Shown here piece by piece: positions 31,597-36,304 of a DNA stretch of 36,304 nucleotides. The translations under genes and the position numbers were made by a program. The first letter of the stretch is position 1. Each line of letters starts with the position of its first letter. The notes under the pieces are model-generated. The model made no database searches. It worked only from the letters and a program-made list of their open reading frames with translations, and was not told the origin of the DNA. The stretch is from Nitrososphaerales archaeon (GTDB lineage Archaea; Thermoproteota; Nitrososphaeria; Nitrososphaerales; CADDZS01): assembly GCA_030041295.1 (NCBI GenBank), contig JASHOD010000148.1:1-36304 (forward strand), in the 5' to 3' direction.

Positions 31597-32808
31597 ATGA
31601 ACAACAGTGTTTTCTTCTTCAATTTCGCCCTGAAAGATGGGCACTTTATGTCAAGGCCTATCTTCAATCCGCAACAATCTCTTGTGGGAGAAATCATTCA
31701 ATCGCTTGAAAGATTCAATCCAAGATTTGCTTGGATCCAGTTTCTGTTTTCTCAAAGAGACTACAACCGTCTCCTAATGTACACGAAAAGCGAATTAGAA
31801 AATTATGTCCAGCACGCAAACACCGCTCAGTACGATGAGCGATCAAGGCAGAAGATACCGAGGAAGGAAATCAACAGCCAGTGGTACAAGCTCGCGCCGC
31901 CCAGGATAAAGAAAATTGAGCAAATCCTCCCAAAGCCTACAGTGATCTTCGCGATTAACGGAATGTGGGTAGGGAATTCAAATAATGCCACGAGTAGCCT
32001 GCACCAGCTTCAAGAACTACCCCTTTCATTATGCTCAGACGAAATCGATCGATTGCGTCCTTTCCTGTATAGAGATCCTAGGATATTGAGGATGCTCGTA
32101 GAGAGACGAATGGTAACTGACATCTCGCCATCAATTTACAGATACAGTCACTCGAGGGAGGAGCCACCATCCCTTATTCTCAGTCCTGACGAGATCCCTT
32201 ACTACGTTCACATGCCTACAGGGGCGAGCGCTAAGGGATTATCAACGATAAGAGCTGCAGCCCACTTTCCAGTTGGCGGGACGCTGGAGACTAGAGAACT
32301 AATGCCAGTAGAGAGCAGTGACAACTACATTTCATCTAATACCGGAGATAGTCCACGATCGCGAGAGCCGGGACCACAACAGCAGATTCAAGGAGGCGCG
32401 AAAGTGCAACAATTAGAGCAACTGACACGGACAAAGGACGATCAAAATTTCAGCAATCAAATGAATAGCTGGAGTAGAGGGACTTTGGTCGCAACTCTAA
32501 AGAAGATACCTACATTAGAACAACCACTCGAGGAAGACTCGGAGGCACAAAGGATAAGTCAGATAGTCTCTCGTAACATCAGAACTTTTGAAATACTTTA
32601 TGACTCTCAGGGGGATGAAAATTCCAACGCAAGTCTAGCCACCACGAGGGTGTTACTGTCCTCATCCTGTGAAACTGCTTCAGATGACTTAGAGAGTATC
32701 TACATTCCCCAACTTGAATCTGTTTATGGAAAGCTTGACTACGAGATTCTTTCAGACAAGAGACCAGATTTTTTAATCAGGAAATTTCAACGGTTTGTTT
32801 TCGCTTAA
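31597..32808 (+). CDS. Probable separate N-terminal module of a coupling ATPase
   Basis: 403 residues with no P-loop. Two stretches match the part of VirB4/VirD4-type proteins that precedes the motor: FAWIQFLFSQRDYNRLLMYTKSEL with VIFAINGMWVGN (ferredoxin-like subdomain), and, at about 192-210, LILSPDEIPYYVHMPTG followed by IRAAAHFPVGG, which closely follows the 'LstEElAtl.HlPs......v.r......P' signature of such ATPases. The second half (215-340) is low complexity, followed by an N-rich region. The coupling ATPase gene on the opposite strand lacks exactly this part, suggesting a split complex. The plus-strand orientation is opposite to all neighbours in the module. Assignment is inference from pattern. 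Confidence 0.5.
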   Translation: MNNSVFFFNFALKDGHFMSRPIFNPQQSLVGEIIQSLERFNPRFAWIQFLFSQRDYNRLLMYTKSELENYVQHANTAQYDERSRQKIPRKEINSQWYKLAPPRIKKIEQILPKPTVIFAINGMWVGNSNNATSSLHQLQELPLSLCSDEIDRLRPFLYRDPRILRMLVERRMVTDISPSIYRYSHSREEPPSLILSPDEIPYYVHMPTGASAKGLSTIRAAAHFPVGGTLETRELMPVESSDNYISSNTGDSPRSREPGPQQQIQGGAKVQQLEQLTRTKDDQNFSNQMNSWSRGTLVATLKKIPTLEQPLEEDSEAQRISQIVSRNIRTFEILYDSQGDENSNASLATTRVLLSSSCETASDDLESIYIPQLESVYGKLDYEILSDKRPDFLIRKFQRFVFA

Positions 32809-32825
32809 CTTATGTCGCGATTCTC

Positions 32826-33911
32826 TCATCTTCTCAAGAGCAGATGCCTCATCATAGGATCTCCTATCGAATAGGTACCCTCTTCAAGATTCGCAAGCAT
32901 GCCGTCCTTCAAGTTGTCTAAGATGTTGTGGATGGTCCCGTCATTTACAGTCGTTCCCTCATTCTTTGCATTTCTAACTGCATCTTTGATCTCACTCCAT
33001 CTCGCAGTCTTCGCGATTACCTTCATCGCGGCAATGTAGGCCTTCTTATCCTTCCTGTCTAAGAAATGCTCTAGTTCTATCCTTGTTATCTTCAATCCTT
33101 CAGAAACAGTTTCCTCAATTGCACGCTTTTGACTCATTTTCCTCAAAGCCACATTACTTCCATACAGAGTCAGCCATCCAGGGATTCCTCCAAGGTGATT
33201 ATCCACCGCTTCGGTAATTTGATCACCCGAAACAGGTGTTTTGTATTGGGCAAAGCCTTTCTTCAGGAATCCAATGGAGATTTCTCTGGGAAACGAACGG
33301 ATTGGGATCTTTGCTGGAGCTCTTCCATACAAAGGGGATGACGGGGCCGGCTCAGTTATGGTCTTCATCAATCCAAACATCGAGCCGGTAAACACGAACA
33401 CAAGATTTGGATATGTGTTGAATATGTTGCCCAGTATTCTATGAAACTGACCAGCTACGGAAGAGAGTTCCTGCACTTCATCCAGTTCTATCACACACTT
33501 CTCGGTCTGATTCCCAATCGCGTTCAGAAGTTCCCATGTGGTCTTGAGCGGCTGAATGGTCGATGACTTTGTGATGGATATCCCATTGCTTGAGATTGAA
33601 ATTCCACTGATACTCCTTATGCTATCGTAGAGCTTCTCCCGGAGAGATTTCTGAGTGTTGATGGTACTTATGAGGGATGTTAGGACGCCATAAGTAGTCT
33701 TTATTCCCCAAAGATTCATGTAGATACCAGTACTACCAAGCTTATTGTTTGCAACTTTGATCAAACTCGTTTTGCCAACCATTCTGGGCCCGAGCAAGGC
33801 TATCCAGCGTTTGGCTTTGATGAGACGCACGACTTCGTCAAGCTCTTTGTCTCTTCCGAAGAGAGCATCTACGGAATCTTTTGGTGTAAGATCAAATAGG
33901 TTTTCAGTCAT
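32826..33911 (-). CDS. Archaeal STAND/AAA ATPase with C-terminal winged helix
   Basis: 361 residues from the ATG at 33911. FDLTPKDSVDALFGRDKELDEVV is the N-terminal signature of the archaeal ATPase (Pfam 'Archaeal ATPase') family, with Walker A LLGPRMVGKTSL at about 40-51, Walker B VIELDEVQEL at about 140, the sensor FVFTGSMFGLM, and GGIPGWLTLYG in the lid. A winged helix follows (KVIAKTARWSEIKDAVRNA, the wing near YSIGDPMMRHLL). Such proteins are STAND-type NTPases, frequent on archaeal mobile elements, likely DNA-linked signalling or partition-like factors. A GTG at 33926 would add five residues but overlaps the operator repeats, so the ATG is chosen. Confidence 0.85.
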   Translation of the reverse strand: MTENLFDLTPKDSVDALFGRDKELDEVVRLIKAKRWIALLGPRMVGKTSLIKVANNKLGSTGIYMNLWGIKTTYGVLTSLISTINTQKSLREKLYDSIRSISGISISSNGISITKSSTIQPLKTTWELLNAIGNQTEKCVIELDEVQELSSVAGQFHRILGNIFNTYPNLVFVFTGSMFGLMKTITEPAPSSPLYGRAPAKIPIRSFPREISIGFLKKGFAQYKTPVSGDQITEAVDNHLGGIPGWLTLYGSNVALRKMSQKRAIEETVSEGLKITRIELEHFLDRKDKKAYIAAMKVIAKTARWSEIKDAVRNAKNEGTTVNDGTIHNILDNLKDGMLANLEEGTYSIGDPMMRHLLLRR

Positions 33912-33917
33912 TTCTAA

Positions 33918-33951
33918 CTTAAGCACCTTAAGTGCTTAAGCACCTTAAGTG
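33918..33951. promoter_or_regulatory. 17-bp tandem operator-like repeat
   Basis: The 17-bp unit CTTAAGCACCTTAAGTG is repeated twice exactly without a gap. The array contains the perfect palindrome GTGCTTAAGCAC at 33932-33943 and CTTAAG boxes every 8-9 bp. It lies 7-40 bp upstream of the ATPase ATG, and a TATA-like TTTTTATTT at 33957-33967 would start transcription within it, so a bound protein would block initiation. Confidence 0.65.
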
Positions 33952-34082
33952 CACAGAAATAAAAATTTTGCGTCGAAATGAGCCTTTTTCCTTCATCTTC
34001 TATTTACAAAAGGGGTTTGAGTAAAGAGGGAAGAAGATAGATGGAAACCCATTGCCTTTCTTGGTGTAAGGATTTTAGAACG

Positions 34083-35972
34083 TCACGGATCTTTTCTGAA
34101 ATCTTCTTTCTTTATTCCTCTTCCCAATTTCTTACTAGTAACAAGATGATTACGGAAATTTGCTAATTGCTGTCTATGCTCTTCATTATTCTTTAGGTCC
34201 AAGCTCTGAATCTTGGAATGGATCTCTCTGATCAGGGATTGTACCTTTGGATTTTTTGCCGCCTCTGGTGTGATCACCTTGTGATCAATCAAAGAATCAG
34301 AAAGACTCTGTGAAGTTGGGAGGTAGTTTGCAAAACTATTCAGTCGCTCTTCATCATTTGGACCAATTAGATCATTGTGTTGCTGTCCTTCTGGCAGTTT
34401 TATCGATGTCCAATTAGGTGTAGGCAACGGCGTTCCAACTGTAGCAAATGAAGAGGGGGATTCGACTGAATGAATACCAGAAACAGGAGTAGCCGCAAGG
34501 CTAATTGAATTGATACTTTGTATTGAACCTGTAGCAGCATCAACATGCGCTTGTCCGACTAGAGCAGCTTGATTTGCTTGAGCTCTTGAAGCTATCAACT
34601 GAGGCGTTTGCATAGGTAGCGCTCTTCTGATCGTAACTCCAGCTCCTTCAGCTCCGATGGCGCTCACAAATCCGGCTGTCCCTAATGAGGCAACATTGTA
34701 TCCAATTGCCGGAAGACCTGTAGTGCCAAATGCCTTCATCCCAGCAACTAGTTTCTGCGCGACAGTTGGAGGCGGTTGACCTGCAATTTGCGCTGTCTTT
34801 CCAAGAGTCCCAATTGCTGATCCAGCCGAGCTCAATCCACCTGTTCCTCCAGTTGCAACTCCGGATGCAATCATTGTCGCAACTCCCACACCAGTCATAG
34901 CAACCTGAGAGGCTGTTTGAAATATTGTGGCTGTAAGTGGAGCGAGGACAGTCGGCATCAGAATAGCCGTAAGAAGACAAGCAGCTGCAACCCAGTTTTG
35001 TCCGTTCTGACCAACTGCCTGAAAGAAAATATTCCCTGAGGAGGAATTCCAAACGTTGGGGGAGAGGATGTATGAACCCACCCCAAGGACGACAGAGCTC
35101 ATTATGGAAGCAAGCATGAGTCCAAACAAAGTATCCTCAATCATCGAGCTGAGCTTTCTGGTAAAAGGAATCAAGCGGAGGCCCATTGAGAGGGGAAAAG
35201 CGACAATCATAGCTCCGATCAAGAATATTCTTGCGACCCCTAGGAAGAAGAGCATGATGTAGATAATACCTGATACAATAAAGAACACGATTTGTAGGAA
35301 GCTGTTCGTGAGCAGTGTCCAGAGACTCCAGCCGTGAGCAAACTCCATATTGTTCCAAAGAACCTGCAAGGTTGATCCGTAATCGTAGTAAGGATTGGGA
35401 TAGGCAATCAAAGCCTGAGTCAGGTAGTTTATCATTCTAGCCACTCCGTCATAAATTGAAGGAAATGCAATCACAACAACTAGACCAATGATTATGTCCA
35501 TTATCATGGAATCAGTACCGTGCTTGCCCATTCGCCTCAGAATTAGGGCAAGTGCCCCGCCGATCATTATGATGATTATTGCAATTATGAGGACATAGTT
35601 GTACACGTTGCCGAGACCTGGGATGACGGGGTCGTACGAGGTAATGTTCGAAGCACCAAGCATTGAGTCGTTGAAGAGAGGAAGAGCGACGACCTTGTAC
35701 CATATATCGCTAGTCGTCGTTGTTGAGTTCAATGTTTGGGTTGCAGCACTTGTGTCCACTGCTGAGCTATTCACGGTACCTGCGGTGCTGACTTGGCTTG
35801 AAGATAATGGAGTTATTTGATTGTGATTCTGTTCGTGTTTGAAAGAGGAGGTATTTGGTAGAAGAGGAGAAACAAAGATACTAAGAATCACTAGAGAAAT
35901 TACGAAAGCATACGAACTCTTCCTGTAATAATAATCGCACTTGCATTTGAAATTCCTGACTCGCCTGAACAT
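34083..35972 (-). CDS. VirB6/TrbL-like polytopic membrane protein
   Basis: 629 residues from the ATG at 35972. An N-terminal signal-anchor (YAFVISLVILSIFVSPLLP) is followed by an S/T-rich extracytoplasmic segment, then five to six transmembrane helices (NYVLIIAIIIIMIGGALALIL, IIIGLVVVIAFPSI, FLQIVFFIVSGIIYIMLFFLGVARIFLIGAMIVAFPLSM, LMLASIMSSVVLGVG, AAACLLTAILMPTVLAPLTA), and a long Gly/Ala-rich then hydrophilic tail. The membrane layout and size fit the inner-membrane channel subunit VirB6/TrbL of type IV secretion. AGGAGG at 35986-35991 decides the start over the ATG at 35984, which abuts it. Similarity is by topology, not by a diagnostic motif. Confidence 0.6.
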   Translation of the reverse strand: MFRRVRNFKCKCDYYYRKSSYAFVISLVILSIFVSPLLPNTSSFKHEQNHNQITPLSSSQVSTAGTVNSSAVDTSAATQTLNSTTTTSDIWYKVVALPLFNDSMLGASNITSYDPVIPGLGNVYNYVLIIAIIIIMIGGALALILRRMGKHGTDSMIMDIIIGLVVVIAFPSIYDGVARMINYLTQALIAYPNPYYDYGSTLQVLWNNMEFAHGWSLWTLLTNSFLQIVFFIVSGIIYIMLFFLGVARIFLIGAMIVAFPLSMGLRLIPFTRKLSSMIEDTLFGLMLASIMSSVVLGVGSYILSPNVWNSSSGNIFFQAVGQNGQNWVAAACLLTAILMPTVLAPLTATIFQTASQVAMTGVGVATMIASGVATGGTGGLSSAGSAIGTLGKTAQIAGQPPPTVAQKLVAGMKAFGTTGLPAIGYNVASLGTAGFVSAIGAEGAGVTIRRALPMQTPQLIASRAQANQAALVGQAHVDAATGSIQSINSISLAATPVSGIHSVESPSSFATVGTPLPTPNWTSIKLPEGQQHNDLIGPNDEERLNSFANYLPTSQSLSDSLIDHKVITPEAAKNPKVQSLIREIHSKIQSLDLKNNEEHRQQLANFRNHLVTSKKLGRGIKKEDFRKDP

Positions 35973-35985
35973 GAGACTTACCATA

Positions 35986-35991
35986 CCTCCT
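35986..35991 (-). promoter_or_regulatory. AGGAGG deciding the start of the VirB6-like gene
   Basis: Perfect AGGAGG, 13 nt ahead of the ATG at 35972 but immediately next to the ATG at 35984, which could therefore not use it. Confidence 0.55.
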
Positions 35992-36128
35992 GATACTGTG
36001 TTCTCCTTGAGAAAGTCAACCCCTCGAGATAGAACACGATTTCAAACAATCTGGAGGGGAGAGAAAAGAGAACACCGGATGAAAGAAACTGACGCTCTGT
36101 CACTCGGATTCTAGTTCTTTGCGTCTAG

Positions 36129-36304
36129 CTAGAATTGCTCTCCGCCACGCCTTGCTCCTTGTTGCTCGATGATTGCCTGCCCGAGTCTGAATCCAATGAA
36201 CAGAGTTCCGAGTATCGCTGTGAGGATTAGTATAGCATTTATTGCGTTCAGAAGTATGGTTGGGAGCGCTGGATCTCTCGAGCCGCAAGTAGCAGTAGCG
36301 CACC
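36129..36304 (-). CDS. Small pilin-like membrane protein, 5' end cut by window
   Basis: The frame read from 36302 downwards is open for 57 codons to a TAG at 36129-36131: CGSRDPALPTILLNAINA, then ILILTAILGTLFIGFRLGQAII and EQQGARRGGEQF. This is a hydrophobic helix with polar flanks, the character of a VirB2-type pilin subunit or another small channel subunit, and it sits directly upstream of the VirB6-like gene. A longer open frame in another register (36100-36303) gives an Arg/Cys/Trp-rich nonsense protein and is rejected. The start codon lies outside the window. Confidence 0.5.
   Translation of the reverse strand, partial: CATATCGSRDPALPTILLNAINAILILTAILGTLFIGFRLGQAIIEQQGARRGGEQF

Noticed and set aside
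31414..31644. 76-codon minus-strand frame over the divergent promoter
   Set aside because: It overlaps both the small membrane protein and the start of the 403-residue gene and has basic, low-information sequence.
36100..36303. 67-codon minus-strand frame at the right edge
   Set aside because: It is rich in Arg, His, Cys and Trp without structure; the neighbouring register gives a convincing membrane helix.

Overview
The window looks archaeal, most likely from the phylum Nitrososphaerota (Thaumarchaeota). The evidence is a transcription factor TFB at the left edge, A/T-rich TATA boxes 20-30 nt ahead of several start codons, ArnR1-like and bacterio-opsin-activator-type winged helix regulators, and a degenerate FtsZ-like protein of the kind known from Thaumarchaeota. 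There are no ammonia-oxidation genes here. An eqolisin-type (G1) acid peptidase and a sugar/organic-acid flavoured gene set suggest, but do not prove, a heterotrophic and acid-tolerant lineage.

Left part, 1-15.4 kb, is chromosome-like. It holds TFB (partial), a promoter with no reading frame behind it (possible non-coding RNA), a CoxG-type SRPBCC protein, a small winged helix regulator, the FtsZ-like protein, a B12-binding-type radical SAM protein, an AN1-like zinc finger protein, an RNase Z-like metallo-beta-lactamase, a cyclic-nucleotide-binding-domain protein, and a ComA-like / MmgE-PrpD / aldo-keto reductase run that is probably co-transcribed. A ribbon-helix-helix protein follows. Three exported or membrane-anchored proteins come next on the minus strand: the G1 peptidase, an S/T-rich protein ending in a PEFP sorting-like tail, and a secreted protein of unknown function.

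Middle part, 15.4-24.1 kb, is a tight run of minus-strand genes, many with strong AGGAGG-type ribosome binding sites and several with TTG starts, which looks like a mobile-element operon. In transcription order it encodes a 61-aa acidic protein, a membrane protein made of a duplicated two-helix unit, a protein with three copies of a ~75-residue repeat, a protein possibly related to DUF6745, a small 'GHAH' protein, a large GHKL ATPase (Hsp90/MORC/phage rIIA type), a DUF2958 protein, an unknown, a TnpB-related RuvC protein and a small ParB-like HTH protein. From 24.3 to 25.5 kb there is repeat-rich non-coding DNA, a truncated gene tail and a tRNA 3'-end fragment, all of which suggest an integration boundary.

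Right part, 25.5-36.3 kb, starts with an isoprenylcysteine-methyltransferase-like gene lying between two tRNA-like motifs, then a Bat-type regulator divergent from a DHA2-type MFS transporter. After that comes a conjugation module: a TraD/VirD4-like coupling ATPase carrying an extra C-terminal winged helix plus nuclease-like domain, a probable separate N-terminal coupling module on the opposite strand, a small membrane protein, an archaeal STAND/AAA ATPase with a 17-bp tandem operator at its promoter, a VirB6/TrbL-like membrane protein and, cut by the window edge, a small pilin-like membrane protein. No integrase, VirB4 or replication initiator is visible, so the element presumably continues beyond the right edge.
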